Shown here: positions 43,409 to 52,602 of the stretch, piece by piece
How positions within the stretch are numbered: the stretch's first letter is position 1
Layout: each line of letters starts with the position of its first letter
From: Streptomyces sp. ISL-43
Lineage (GTDB): Bacteria > Actinomycetota > Actinomycetes > Streptomycetales > Streptomycetaceae
Direction: 5' to 3'
Assembly (NCBI RefSeq): GCF_018614195.1
Contig: NZ_JAGGOT010000008.1
Coordinates: 118,762-182,761 of the forward strand
Length of the DNA: 64,000 nucleotides
The notes under the pieces: generated by a model
What the model was told of the DNA's origin: nothing
Database searches by the model: none
What the model saw: only the letters and a program-made list of their open reading frames with translations
Position numbers and translations under genes: made by a program

Positions 43409-44884
43409 ATGCCCGCCGTTTCCGCTCCCGCCAACGCCGTCCACGCGGTCCCGGCACCCGCCGTCCCCGCCTCCCCGCGCGGACCGCGGTCCCGCTGGAC
43501 CGCCCTCGGCGTCCTGTCCACCGGCGTACTGATGACGGTCCTCGACGGCAGCATCGTCACCGTCGCGATGCCCGCCATCCAGAACGACCTGGGCTTCACC
43601 CCCGCCGGACTCAGCTGGGTCGTCAACGCCTACCTGATCGCCTTCGGCAGCCTGCTGCTCCTCGCGGGCCGGCTCGGCGACCTGATCGGCCGCAAGCGGA
43701 TGTTCCTGGCCGGGACCGGCGTCTTCACCGCGGCCTCGCTGCTCGCCGGCTTCGCCGGATCGCCCGAGGTACTGATCGCAGCCCGCTTCCTGCAGGGCCT
43801 CGGCAGCGCCATGGCCTCGGCCGTCAGCCTCGGCATCCTGATCACCCTGTTCACCGAGCCCCGCGAACGCGCCAAGGCCATCGCCGTCTTCTCCTTCACC
43901 GGCGCCGCCGGGGCCTCACTGGGGCAGGTGCTCGGCGGGGTCCTGACCGACGCCCTCGACTGGCACTGGATCTTCTTCATCAACCTGCCCATCGGGCTGG
44001 CCGCCCTCGCGCTGGCCCTGCCGGCGCTGCCCTCCGACAGCGCTCATGCCGGACCCGGCCCGCGTGCGGGGGCCGACGTACTGGGCGCCGCCCTGGTCAC
44101 CGCCGGTCTGATGCTCGGCATCTACACCGTGATCGAGGTCGAGCGGCAGGGCTGGCTCTCCGCGCACACCCTCGGCCTCGGCGCCCTCTCCCTGGCCCTG
44201 CTCGCCGGCTTCGCCGTCCGCCAGGCCAAGGCCCGCACCCCGCTCGTGCCCCTGCGGATCTTCCGCTCCCGCACCGTGGTCGGCGCGAACCTCGTCCAGA
44301 TGCTGATGGTGGCCGCGCTGTTCTCCTTCCAGATCCTCCTCGCGCTCCACCTCCAGAACGTGCTCGGCTACGGGGCCGCCGAGACCGGCCTCGCGATGCT
44401 CCCGGCGGCCGTGGTCATCGGCGGGGTCTCGCTCTTCGCCTCCGCCCCGCTGAACGCCCGCTTCGGCGAACGCCGCGTACTCCTGGCCGGCCTCGCCCTG
44501 CTCGTCGCCGCCCTGGGCCTGCTGACCCGGCTCCCCGTCCAGGCCGACTACGTCCGCGACCTGCTCCCCGTGATGCTGCTGGCCGCCGGCTTCGGCCTGG
44601 CCCTGCCCGCCCTCACCGCGCTCGGCATGTCCGGCGCCGACGAGCGGGACGCGGGCCTCGCCTCGGGCCTGTTCAACACCACCCAGCAGATCGGCATGGC
44701 GCTGGGCGTCGCCATCCTGTCCACCCTGGCCGCCTCCCGCACCGACTCCCTGCTCGGCGCCGGACGGGGCCGCGCCGAGGCCCTGACCTCCGGCTACCAC
44801 CTGGCCTTCGGGATCGGCGCCGGCCTGCTGGTCACGGCCCTCGCGGTGGCCGCGACCCTGCTGCGGGCCGGCCGGCGCCCGTGA
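43409..44884 (+). CDS. DHA2-family MFS drug exporter (EmrB/QacA type)
   Basis: A 491-aa permease with 14 expected membrane helices. 'TGVLMTVLDGSIVTVAMPAIQ' carries motif D1, 'LAGRLGDLIGRKRMFLAG' is the loop 2-3 motif A, and 'GAAGASLGQVLGGVLTD' is motif C of antiporters. Proton-driven export of drugs; specificity unknown. Paired with the divergent MarR regulator. Confidence 0.93.
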   Translation: MPAVSAPANAVHAVPAPAVPASPRGPRSRWTALGVLSTGVLMTVLDGSIVTVAMPAIQNDLGFTPAGLSWVVNAYLIAFGSLLLLAGRLGDLIGRKRMFLAGTGVFTAASLLAGFAGSPEVLIAARFLQGLGSAMASAVSLGILITLFTEPRERAKAIAVFSFTGAAGASLGQVLGGVLTDALDWHWIFFINLPIGLAALALALPALPSDSAHAGPGPRAGADVLGAALVTAGLMLGIYTVIEVERQGWLSAHTLGLGALSLALLAGFAVRQAKARTPLVPLRIFRSRTVVGANLVQMLMVAALFSFQILLALHLQNVLGYGAAETGLAMLPAAVVIGGVSLFASAPLNARFGERRVLLAGLALLVAALGLLTRLPVQADYVRDLLPVMLLAAGFGLALPALTALGMSGADERDAGLASGLFNTTQQIGMALGVAILSTLAASRTDSLLGAGRGRAEALTSGYHLAFGIGAGLLVTALAVAATLLRAGRRP

Positions 44885-44911
44885 CGGCCGGGCCGTCCCT
44901 TTCGGGCAGAC

Positions 44912-44955
44912 ACGGCTGTGGGCCGCTCCGCACACGCGGAGCGGCCCACAGCCGT
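44912..44955. terminator. Strong bidirectional terminator
   Basis: ACGGCTGTGGGCCGCTCCGC - ACAC - GCGGAGCGGCCCACAGCCGT: a 20-bp perfect stem between the convergent MFS and ICL/PEPM genes. Confidence 0.92.
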
Positions 44956-44968
44956 CTGTGCCGGCGGC

Positions 44969-45787
44969 CTACTTCACGAACAGGCCGTTGAGCGTCGGGT
45001 AGTCGAGCGTGCCGCCGAGCCCCCCGTACGTGCCCTGCGCCAGCACCTCCTCGGCGGCGGCGCGGGCCGCCGAGTACGCCACCTGCGCCACAGCGGTGCC
45101 GACGCTGACCCGTCGCACGCCGGCCGCCGCCAGCTCGGCGACCGACGGACCGCCCGGGCCCGCCAGGGCGTTGACCGGCAGCGGCCCCCGCGCGATCTCG
45201 GCCAGGGCCTCCAGGTCCAGCAGGCCGGGCACGAAGAACCCGTCGGCGCCGGCGGCCGCGTACGCCTCCCGGCGCGCGAGCACGTCGGCCAGCCGGCCCG
45301 ACTCCTCGCCGATCCCGAACAGGAAGACGTCGGTACGGGCGTTGACCACCAGCTCCGGCAGCCCGGCCTCGGCGGCGGCCCCACGGGCCGCCCTGATGCG
45401 CTCGGACTGCTCCTCGGCGGTGTACAGCGTGCCGTTGGACGCCTTGGAGTCCTCCAGGTTGATGCCGACGCCGCCCAGTGCCACGACCTCGCGCACGGTC
45501 CGCGCGACGTCGTCGTAACCGCCCTCCACGTCCACGCTGACCGGCAGGTCCACGGCCGCCACGATGCGCGCGGCCGCCTCCAGCATCTGCGCGCGCGTCG
45601 CGTGCTGGCCGTCCCCGCGGCCGATCCCCCAGGCCACCCCGCCGCTGGTCGTGGCGATCGCCGACGCGCCGGCCGCCTCGATCACCGCCGCGCTGGCCGC
45701 GTCCCAGGCGTTGGGCAGGACGAGGACAGCCTCGCTCAACGCCCGCAGCCGCAGCGCCTTTTCGGTGGTCTTCGCATCCACGGTCAT
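44969..45787 (-). CDS. Isocitrate lyase/PEP mutase family protein
   Basis: A 272-aa TIM-barrel enzyme: 'LVLPNAWDAASAAVIEAAGASAIATTSGG', 'VDVEGGYDD' with the metal-binding acidic pair, 'INLEDS', and 'VVNARTDVFLFG'. It belongs to the PEPM/ICL superfamily, which includes C-C and P-C bond enzymes; Streptomyces members are mostly uncharacterised. It is divergent from the MEP cluster, so its relation to it is unclear. Confidence 0.85.
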   Translation of the reverse strand: MTVDAKTTEKALRLRALSEAVLVLPNAWDAASAAVIEAAGASAIATTSGGVAWGIGRGDGQHATRAQMLEAAARIVAAVDLPVSVDVEGGYDDVARTVREVVALGGVGINLEDSKASNGTLYTAEEQSERIRAARGAAAEAGLPELVVNARTDVFLFGIGEESGRLADVLARREAYAAAGADGFFVPGLLDLEALAEIARGPLPVNALAGPGGPSVAELAAAGVRRVSVGTAVAQVAYSAARAAAEEVLAQGTYGGLGGTLDYPTLNGLFVK

Positions 45788-45817
45788 CTGAAGTCTCCTC
45801 AGTCTTGCCCGGGTTGA

Positions 45818-45829
45818 AAGAACGTTCTT
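45818..45829. promoter_or_regulatory. 12-bp palindrome upstream of ICL/PEPM gene
   Basis: AAGAACGTTCTT is a perfect palindrome 30 bases upstream of the ICL/PEPM start, in the 270-bp gap shared with the divergent ispH operon. Candidate operator. Confidence 0.45.
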
Positions 45830-46058
45830 CTGCTCAGCCTCCAGGAACCCTATGACAGTCGTATGACAAGTCGGCGGCGCGGCAGGGCGGGTGGGGTGAC
45901 AGAGCGGGTGGCGGGGAGGGCGGGCGTGGCAGCGAACGGGCGGAAATTCGGCCCCGCGGGTCCGGGGACGGGGCCCCGGGCCGGTATTCGTTGACTGGTT
46001 TCAGCGGTTGTCGGCAATCTCGAACTCACCGCGACCGACCGAAACGGGAGAACACCAG

Positions 46059-47009
46059 ATGTCAGAAACCAGAGCTCCGAAGAAGGTGATTCTGGCGGAG
46101 CCGCGTGGATTCTGCGCCGGTGTGCGCCGCGCGATACAGATCGTAGAGGAGGCCCTGAACAAGTACGGAGCGCCCGTATACGTACGGAAGGAAATCGTCC
46201 ACAACCACTACGTCGTCCGCTCCCTGGAGCAGCGCGGCGCGATCTTCGTGGACAGCGAGGAGGAAGTGCCGGAGGGCTCGGTCTGCGTGTTCTCCGCCCA
46301 CGGAGTCTCGCCGGCCGTCCGCACCAACGCCGCGCACCGCGAGCTCGAAGTCATCGACGCGACCTGCCCGCTGGTCTCGAAGGTGCACCAGGAGGCCATC
46401 CGCTACGCACGGGACGGCAAGACGATCCTCCTCATCGGCCACAGCGACCACGAAGAGGTCGAGGGCACCTACGGGGAGGCCCCCGCGTCGACCATCATCG
46501 TCGAGGACGTCGAAGCGGTGGCCGAGCTGGACCTGCCGTCCGACGCGAACGTGGCCTACCTGTCGCAGACCACGCTGTCGCTGGACGAGACCTCCGGCGT
46601 CATCGACGCCCTCCATGAGAAGTTCCCGGCGCTCGAGGGCAAGGGCGACATCTGCTACGCCAGCCAGAACCGGCAGAACGCCGTGAAGGCGATCGCCCAG
46701 CGCAGCGACCTGGTGCTGGTGGTCGGCTCGGTCAACTCCAGCAACTCGATCCGGATGGTCGAGGTGGCCCGTGACCTGGGGACCGCCTCGTACCTGGTGC
46801 CCGAGGTCGGCGACTTGCGGACCGAGTGGCTGGACGGGGTCTCCTCCGTCGGCGTGAGTGCCGGGGCGAGCGCGCCGGAGATCCTGATCGACCAGCTCCT
46901 CGAGCGGCTGGCGGAACTCGGCTACGTCGATCTCGAACTCGAGCAGACCGCCATCGAAAACGTGGTCTTCAGCCTTCCGGCAAGTCTGGCCGGGGCATCG
47001 GCTCGGTGA
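46059..47009 (+). CDS. ispH: 4-hydroxy-3-methylbut-2-enyl diphosphate reductase
   Basis: A 316-aa iron-sulfur enzyme, the last step of the MEP pathway, making IPP and DMAPP. The three cluster cysteines lie in 'RGFCAGVRRAI', 'DATCPLVSKVHQ' and 'GDICYASQNRQNAV'. GGGAG lies eight bases before the ATG. Length and motifs are normal. Because it opens a cluster containing dxs, ispG and dxr, it is probably a dedicated second copy for specialised metabolism; the housekeeping copy is not in the window. Confidence 0.95.
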   Translation: MSETRAPKKVILAEPRGFCAGVRRAIQIVEEALNKYGAPVYVRKEIVHNHYVVRSLEQRGAIFVDSEEEVPEGSVCVFSAHGVSPAVRTNAAHRELEVIDATCPLVSKVHQEAIRYARDGKTILLIGHSDHEEVEGTYGEAPASTIIVEDVEAVAELDLPSDANVAYLSQTTLSLDETSGVIDALHEKFPALEGKGDICYASQNRQNAVKAIAQRSDLVLVVGSVNSSNSIRMVEVARDLGTASYLVPEVGDLRTEWLDGVSSVGVSAGASAPEILIDQLLERLAELGYVDLELEQTAIENVVFSLPASLAGASAR

Positions 47010-47071
47010 TCTATCCCGAAATCTTCACACGGTTTCGCGCACATTCCGATTTCATCTCAGAGAAGGCTGCC

Positions 47072-48121
47072 ATGACGACCGTCGTTACCGATATTCAGCA
47101 ACTCCGGGCCGGATTGCTCGACCAGGTGGAGCAGCGGCTCGAGCAGTTCGTCGAGCACCAGCGCGCGTACTGGTACGGCATCAACCCCCGTGCCGCCCAG
47201 CCGGTCGACGCGATCTCCTCACTGGTCTCCAGCGGCGGCAAGCGGCTGCGTCCCGTGTTCGCCCTCAGCGGCTTCCTGGCCGCCGGCGGCAACCCGTCCG
47301 ACTCGGTCGCCATCGACGCCTCGGCGGCCCTGGAGCTGCTCCAGGCGTTCGCGCTGATCCACGACGACGTCGTGGACAACTCCTCCCTGCGCCGCGGCTC
47401 CCCCACCGTCCACCGGCTCCACGAGGCCGAGCACCAGATCAACGGCTGGCAGGGCGAGTCCCGCCGGTTCGGCGAGGGCGTCGCGGTCCTCGCCGGCGAC
47501 CTGGCCCTGATCTACGCCGACCAGCTCACCACCCGGTTCCCCGCCCCGGCGCGTGCCGTGTGGGACGAACTGCGCGCCGAGATGGTCATCGGCCAGCACC
47601 TGGACGTGGCGGTCGCCGCGGAGGGCGTGGTCGACCCCTCGCTCTCCCGCTGGATCGCCGTGTGCAAGTCGGGCCGCTACACCATCCACCGCCCGCTGGT
47701 GCTGGGCGCCACCCTGGCCGGACGCCCCGACCTGGCCTCGGCGTTCGAGACGTACGGACTCGCCCTGGGCGAGGCCTTCCAGCTCCGCGACGACCTGATC
47801 GACGCCTTCGGCACCACCGAGGACGCCGGCAAGCCGACCGGCCTGGACTTCGCCGAGCACAAGATGACGCTGCTGCTGGCGCTGGCCGCCGAGCAGGACC
47901 AGCGGGTGCGTTCGCTCCTGGACCGCAAGGACGGCGCCCCCTGGGACGTCGACCTCCTGCGCAAGGTGCTGGAGGAGACCGGGGTCCGCGCCACCGTGGA
48001 GCGCACCATCGCCGGACTCGTGGACAAGGCGTGCGAGTCGATCGCCCGGTCCGGGCTGGACCAGTCCTGGTGCGAGGAGTTCTCGCGGCTGGCTACCCGG
48101 GTCGCCTACCGAAGCCACTGA
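47072..48121 (+). CDS. Polyprenyl diphosphate synthase (probably GGPP synthase)
   Basis: A 349-aa trans-prenyltransferase. First Asp-rich motif in 'FALIHDDVVDNSSLRRG' (DDxxD without insertion), second in 'AFQLRDDLIDAFGTTEDAGKPTGLD'. The residues before the first motif (Phe at -5) fit a C20 product more than C15, but chain length cannot be fixed from sequence alone. It follows ispH by 62 bp and would use its products. Confidence 0.88.
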   Translation: MTTVVTDIQQLRAGLLDQVEQRLEQFVEHQRAYWYGINPRAAQPVDAISSLVSSGGKRLRPVFALSGFLAAGGNPSDSVAIDASAALELLQAFALIHDDVVDNSSLRRGSPTVHRLHEAEHQINGWQGESRRFGEGVAVLAGDLALIYADQLTTRFPAPARAVWDELRAEMVIGQHLDVAVAAEGVVDPSLSRWIAVCKSGRYTIHRPLVLGATLAGRPDLASAFETYGLALGEAFQLRDDLIDAFGTTEDAGKPTGLDFAEHKMTLLLALAAEQDQRVRSLLDRKDGAPWDVDLLRKVLEETGVRATVERTIAGLVDKACESIARSGLDQSWCEEFSRLATRVAYRSH

Positions 48122-48146
48122 CCTCGAGCGCCAACGGGAGTGAATC

Positions 48147-49184
48147 ATGCCCAGAACACTGATCGTAGGCTTCGGCCGGGCCGGTCACGGGCTCCATTGG
48201 ACCGTCCTGGAGCGGCTGCGCCGCACCGAGCGCGGTGCCGCCCTCATCTCCGGCCTCCCGCCCGTGGTCTACGACTTCAACCCGCACACCCCGCAGCTGT
48301 CCGACGCCGACGTGATCTCCGTACCGGAGCTCGCCAAGGCCGCTGAACTCCTCGACCCCAAGGACACCGTCGTCCACCTGTGTACGCCGCCCACGCACCG
48401 GCTGGAGCCGTTGCGGGAGCTGGCGGAGCTGGGGTTCGACCGGATCCTGGTGGAGAAGCCGCTCGTGGCCGACACCGAGGAACTGGCGGCAATCGACGCC
48501 CTGCGCGCCAGCCACGACCTGAAGGTCATGGTGGTCGCGCACTGGCTGCAGAGCGCCCTGACCACCCGGCTGCGTTCCCTGGTGCAGGGAGGCAAGCTCG
48601 GCGCGCTGGAGACCATCTTCGTCGCGCAGCGCAAGCCGCGCCTGGTGCGCACGCTCCAGACGGAGGGCCACCCGACGGCCTTCGACGTGGAGCTTCCGCA
48701 CTCGGTGGGCGTGGCGCTGAGCCTGGCAGGCGCGGGCCGTACGGCCGGGGCCGAACTGCACGACATGCACGTCGGCGACAAGGTCGTCCCCGAGATGGGC
48801 GCGGCCCGGCTGCTGCTGAACCACGACGCCGGCGTCCAGACGGAGATCTTCTCCGATCTGGCCTCGCCGATCCGGGAACGGGTGATCCGCCTCGGGTTCA
48901 GCGACGGGTGGGCGGTCGGCCACTACCCGATCAGCGAGAGCGACGACTACGCGCACCTGAACACCTCCGCCGACGGGAAGAACGTCCGCTCGGTCTTCCG
49001 GGACGACTCCCTGGCCCGGTTCCTGATCCACGCGTACGAGCAGTTCACCACGGACGCGGACCTGGAAGCCGACTTCCGGCTCAACGCCCGGGTGACGACC
49101 GTGCTCGCGGAAGCCAAGGAACTGGCCCGGATCGCCCGTCTCGAGGAATCGCTCCAGGAAGAGGCACTGCCCCATGCTTCCTGA
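48147..49184 (+). CDS. Gfo/Idh/MocA-family oxidoreductase (first copy)
   Basis: A 345-aa NAD(P)-dependent oxidoreductase: 'RTLIVGFGRAGHGLHW' dinucleotide-binding start, 'VVHLCTPPTHRLEPL' and the substrate-Lys motif 'RILVEKPLVAD'. Family members oxidise or reduce sugars, inositols and related polyols. GGGAG precedes the ATG; 11-base overlap with the next gene. Substrate is unknown. Confidence 0.85.
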   Translation: MPRTLIVGFGRAGHGLHWTVLERLRRTERGAALISGLPPVVYDFNPHTPQLSDADVISVPELAKAAELLDPKDTVVHLCTPPTHRLEPLRELAELGFDRILVEKPLVADTEELAAIDALRASHDLKVMVVAHWLQSALTTRLRSLVQGGKLGALETIFVAQRKPRLVRTLQTEGHPTAFDVELPHSVGVALSLAGAGRTAGAELHDMHVGDKVVPEMGAARLLLNHDAGVQTEIFSDLASPIRERVIRLGFSDGWAVGHYPISESDDYAHLNTSADGKNVRSVFRDDSLARFLIHAYEQFTTDADLEADFRLNARVTTVLAEAKELARIARLEESLQEEALPHAS

Positions 49185-50151
49185 CCTGCGGACCGCCGTA
49201 GTCGGCCAGCGCGGCGCCCGGCACCCGCCGCGGGGCGAGGCCGCCCCCGGGATCCTCTACGCGGGGATCGGCGACGAGGCCGGACGCACCTTGGAGCAGC
49301 AGGTCCGCGCGGTCTCCGGACTGGGCTGGCAGCTGATCGAGATGCGCAGCGTGGGCGGGGTCGCGATCGCGGACCTGGACGACGCGGCCTTCGGCGACTG
49401 CCTGCAGGCGCTGGGGGAAGCGGGGCTGGGCACGGCCTGCGTGGACTCGCGGATCGCGGACTGGTCGCGGCCCATCAGCCAGGGCATCGAGCAGGACCTG
49501 GCCGAGCTGAACCGGCTCGCCGGGCGGTGCGCGGCCCTCGGCACCCGCTACGTGCGGGTCATGTCCTACCCGAACGACGGGTGGGACGAGGCCGACTGGG
49601 GCACCGAGGTGATCCGCCGGATGCGGCTGCTGGCCGCCCGGGCGAACGCCTCGGGGCTGGTCCTCCTGCACGAGAACTGTGCGGGCTGGGCCGGGCGCAG
49701 CGCCGACCGGATGCTGCGGCTGCTGGAGGAGGTGGACAGCCCCGCGCTGCGGCTGCTGTTCGACACCGGCAACGGGGCCGCGTACGAGTACGAGGCCTAC
49801 GGGGTGCTGGAGCGGCTGATGAGCCAGTACCCCGAGGCGGTCGCCCACGTCCACGTGAAGGACGCGGTCGGCAGCGGGGCGAAGGCGGCGTACACGCTGC
49901 CCGGCCAGGGCGAGAGCCAGGTGGCCCGGTGTCTGCGGCTGCTGCTGGAGAACGGGTACACCGGCGCCTGGTCGATCGAACCGCACCTGGCGCTGCGGCC
50001 GCACGAGAGCCGCACCGAACTGGGCGAGGACGGACCGGACCTGTTCGTGGAGTACGGACGGCACCTGGAGCACCTGGTCGCCACCGAGATCGTGGCATCG
50101 GCCACTGACGAGACGAGAGAGGAGTACGTACGTGCCGGCATCCACGACTGA
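49174..50151 (+). CDS. Sugar phosphate isomerase/epimerase family (TIM barrel)
   Basis: A 325-aa xylose-isomerase-like TIM barrel: 'VSGLGWQLIEMRSVGG', metal ligands in 'LLHENCAGWAGRS', 'LLFDTGNGAAYEYEAYG', 'VAHVHVKDAVG', 'AWSIEPHL'. Relatives isomerise or epimerise sugars and inosose. Overlaps the previous gene by 11 and the next by 20 bases. Confidence 0.85.
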   Translation: MLPDLRTAVVGQRGARHPPRGEAAPGILYAGIGDEAGRTLEQQVRAVSGLGWQLIEMRSVGGVAIADLDDAAFGDCLQALGEAGLGTACVDSRIADWSRPISQGIEQDLAELNRLAGRCAALGTRYVRVMSYPNDGWDEADWGTEVIRRMRLLAARANASGLVLLHENCAGWAGRSADRMLRLLEEVDSPALRLLFDTGNGAAYEYEAYGVLERLMSQYPEAVAHVHVKDAVGSGAKAAYTLPGQGESQVARCLRLLLENGYTGAWSIEPHLALRPHESRTELGEDGPDLFVEYGRHLEHLVATEIVASATDETREEYVRAGIHD

Positions 50152-51448
50152 GCTGCTGCGGACCGCGCCGCTCACCGCCGGGGACGACGAGCTGCTGCTG
50201 CGGCTGCTGTCCCTGCCGACCGCCGGTCCGCTGGAGACCGGGGCGGGCGGCGAGGTCCGGCTGTGGGAGGCGCAGCGGGCCTACGCCGAGGCGGCGCGGG
50301 AGCTGGGCTTCACCGTCGAGTGGCACGGCACCGCCGATGCGGAGCAGCTGGCCGACGAGCAGGTCCCTGCGGTGGTGCGCTGGGCGGTGCAGGGCGGCGA
50401 GGAGTTCCTGTCCTCGCAGCCCAGCCTGGTGCTGCGGCTCGGGCCGCGGCTGCCGCACTCGCGGACCGTGATGTTCAACATCCATGTGGACACGGTCGCC
50501 GGGGTGCAGCCGGTGTCGCTGGCGGAGGGCCGCTTCCACGGCCGGGGCGCCATCGACGCCAAGGGTCCCGCGGTCGCCCTGCTGGCCGGGATCCGGGCGG
50601 CGCTCGCCGCCGAGCCCGCCATCGGCCGCGAGACCGGTGTCCTGATCCAGCTGGTGTCCGGCGAAGAGGGCGGCGCCATGGGGGTCTACGGCACCCGGCC
50701 GCTGATCGAGCGCGGGTACACGGGCCGGCTGAACATCTTCTGCGAGCCGACGGGCCGGCGGCTGCTGACCCGCTCCACGGCCGCGATGACGGCCCGGGTG
50801 CGGGTGGCGGGCGACGACTCCATCGACGACGCCCCGGCCGCCGGGCACAACGCGACGGTCCTGCTGGGACACGTGGCGGGACACCTGGCGGACGCTTTGC
50901 CGCAGTACGCGAACAGCGGCCAGGTGTGCGTGGCCGGCCTGCAGACCGGACCGCTGCACAACAAGGTGTACGGGACGGGCCAGTTGCTGCTGAACCTGTC
51001 CTACGGCTCCGGCGCCGACGGTGTGGCGCTGGAGGCGGCGATGCGCAGGGAGCTGCGCCTGGCACTGGCCGGCTTCCGCCACCGCTTCGCCGGCAGCGAG
51101 CTGATCGGCCGGACCGCCGCGGACGCGGAGGAGATCACCAGCCTGGACTGGCTCAAGCGGGGCCTGCCCGCCCTGGACGCGTCCGACGCGTGGGCGGAAC
51201 GGCTGCTGACCGAGGGGGCCGGACTGGAGCGCTGGCCGGCCGACGAGGCCGCCTTCACCTGCGACGCCATCTGGGCCGACGGGCTGCCGGACAGCTTCAC
51301 GGCCGTCTTCGGGCCCGGGGACCTGCAGCGCAACAACGCCCACGCGGAGGGCGAGTTCGCCGACAGGGAGGAACTCGAACTGTTCGCCGGGGACATCGCC
51401 CGGCTGCTGATCGCCTTCGCCACCACCGATCCGACGTCGACGACGTGA
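50132..51448 (+). CDS. M20-family metallohydrolase
   Basis: A 438-aa dinuclear-zinc hydrolase: 'VMFNIHVDTV' (His, Asp), 'GRGAIDAKGPAVALLAGIRAA' (bridging Asp), 'QLVSGEEGGAMG' (catalytic and metal Glu), 'IFCEPTGRRL'. Relatives are ArgE/DapE and amidohydrolases that remove N-acyl groups or cut small peptides. GAGAGGAG before the GTG. An amide or acyl-protected intermediate in this pathway is implied but not shown. Confidence 0.87.
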   Translation: MPASTTELLRTAPLTAGDDELLLRLLSLPTAGPLETGAGGEVRLWEAQRAYAEAARELGFTVEWHGTADAEQLADEQVPAVVRWAVQGGEEFLSSQPSLVLRLGPRLPHSRTVMFNIHVDTVAGVQPVSLAEGRFHGRGAIDAKGPAVALLAGIRAALAAEPAIGRETGVLIQLVSGEEGGAMGVYGTRPLIERGYTGRLNIFCEPTGRRLLTRSTAAMTARVRVAGDDSIDDAPAAGHNATVLLGHVAGHLADALPQYANSGQVCVAGLQTGPLHNKVYGTGQLLLNLSYGSGADGVALEAAMRRELRLALAGFRHRFAGSELIGRTAADAEEITSLDWLKRGLPALDASDAWAERLLTEGAGLERWPADEAAFTCDAIWADGLPDSFTAVFGPGDLQRNNAHAEGEFADREELELFAGDIARLLIAFATTDPTSTT

Positions 51449-51468
51449 CGAGCAACCAGAGGAACCAG

Positions 51469-52602
51469 ATGACCACCGCCACATCCACCGCCGAGCGGTC
51501 CCGCACCGTGCGGCTCGACTACACGGAGCTCGTCGGCTTCACCGCCGAGGTGTTCACCGCTCGGGGCCTGGCCGCCGACCGCGCACAGGCCGCCGCCGAG
51601 GCGCTGGTGTACGGGGACCTGACGGGCGTCAGCTCCCACGGCCTGGCGAACCTGACCCGGCAGTACCTGCCCCTGTTCGACGAGGGACGCGCCGACCCGA
51701 AGGCCGATCTGGAGATCGTCGCCGACCGGGGTGCGGCGGTCCTGGTGGACTCGCACCGGGCGCTGGGCCTGTGGTCGGCGGGTGCGGCGATGGACCTGGC
51801 CGCCGAGCGGGCCCGGACCCACGGGATCGGCCTGGTCTCGCTGTACAACGGAACCCACTTCGGGTGCGCCGGGTACTTCACGGGCAAGCTGGCCCAGCGG
51901 AACCAGATCGGCCTGCTGGCCGGCAACTGCGGCGGGCAGCGCATCATCCGCCCGCCGGGCGGCGCCGCCGCGATGCTCGGCACCAACCCGTTCAGCCTGG
52001 CCGTACCGGCCGGCGAACACCCCCCGTACGTCCTGGACATGAGCACCACCGTGGTGCCCACGGGCCGGGTTCGGGCGGCGGAGCGGGCCGGGAAGCGGAT
52101 CCCCGAGGGCTGGCTCGCCGACGACGCCGGCACCCCGGTGACCGACCCCGGGGCCTTCGACCGGGGCGAGGCGCACCTGCAGTGGCTGGGCGGACGCCCG
52201 GAGACCGGCTCCTACAAGGGGTACGGGCTGAGCCTGCTGGTGGAGACGCTGGCGGCGCTGCTGCCCGGCGCGAACCTCGGTCCGACCGGGGAGCTCGGCG
52301 GGGCCCGCCCCAACGGCCGCGACGACAACATCGGCTTCCTCGCGCTGGCGATCGCGCCGGGCACCCTGCGCCCCGAGGGCGAGTTCCTGGCGCAGGCCGA
52401 CGACCTGTTCGCCTCGCTGCTGGGAGCCCCGGCGATCGATCCCGCCCGGCCGGTGAGCTACCCCGGCTGGCCCGAGGACCGGCACGCCCGCGAGGCGCGC
52501 GAAAACGGCGTACCGCTGGCCGCCGCCCTGCACGGCGAACTGCTGGCGGTCGCCGAGCAGTACTCCCTCGTCCCGCCCGCTCCCCTTGGAGGAGAACGAT
52601 GA
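51469..52602 (+). CDS. LDH2/MDH2-type NAD(P)-dependent dehydrogenase
   Basis: A 377-aa member of the malate/L-lactate/ureidoglycolate dehydrogenase family, a fold unrelated to Rossmann LDH. 'DLTGVSSHGLANLTRQYLP', 'GIGLVSLYNGTHFGCAGYFTGKLAQRN', 'MLGTNPFSLAVPAGE' and 'GRPETGSYKGYGLSLLVETLAALLPG' are the family signatures. Relatives reduce 2-oxo acids or imines. AGAGGA site before the ATG. Confidence 0.88.
   Translation: MTTATSTAERSRTVRLDYTELVGFTAEVFTARGLAADRAQAAAEALVYGDLTGVSSHGLANLTRQYLPLFDEGRADPKADLEIVADRGAAVLVDSHRALGLWSAGAAMDLAAERARTHGIGLVSLYNGTHFGCAGYFTGKLAQRNQIGLLAGNCGGQRIIRPPGGAAAMLGTNPFSLAVPAGEHPPYVLDMSTTVVPTGRVRAAERAGKRIPEGWLADDAGTPVTDPGAFDRGEAHLQWLGGRPETGSYKGYGLSLLVETLAALLPGANLGPTGELGGARPNGRDDNIGFLALAIAPGTLRPEGEFLAQADDLFASLLGAPAIDPARPVSYPGWPEDRHAREARENGVPLAAALHGELLAVAEQYSLVPPAPLGGER

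Noticed and set aside
44969..45787. Phosphonate biosynthesis (PEP mutase)
   Set aside because: The protein belongs to the wider ICL/PEPM superfamily but no phosphonopyruvate decarboxylase or other phosphonate gene is nearby.
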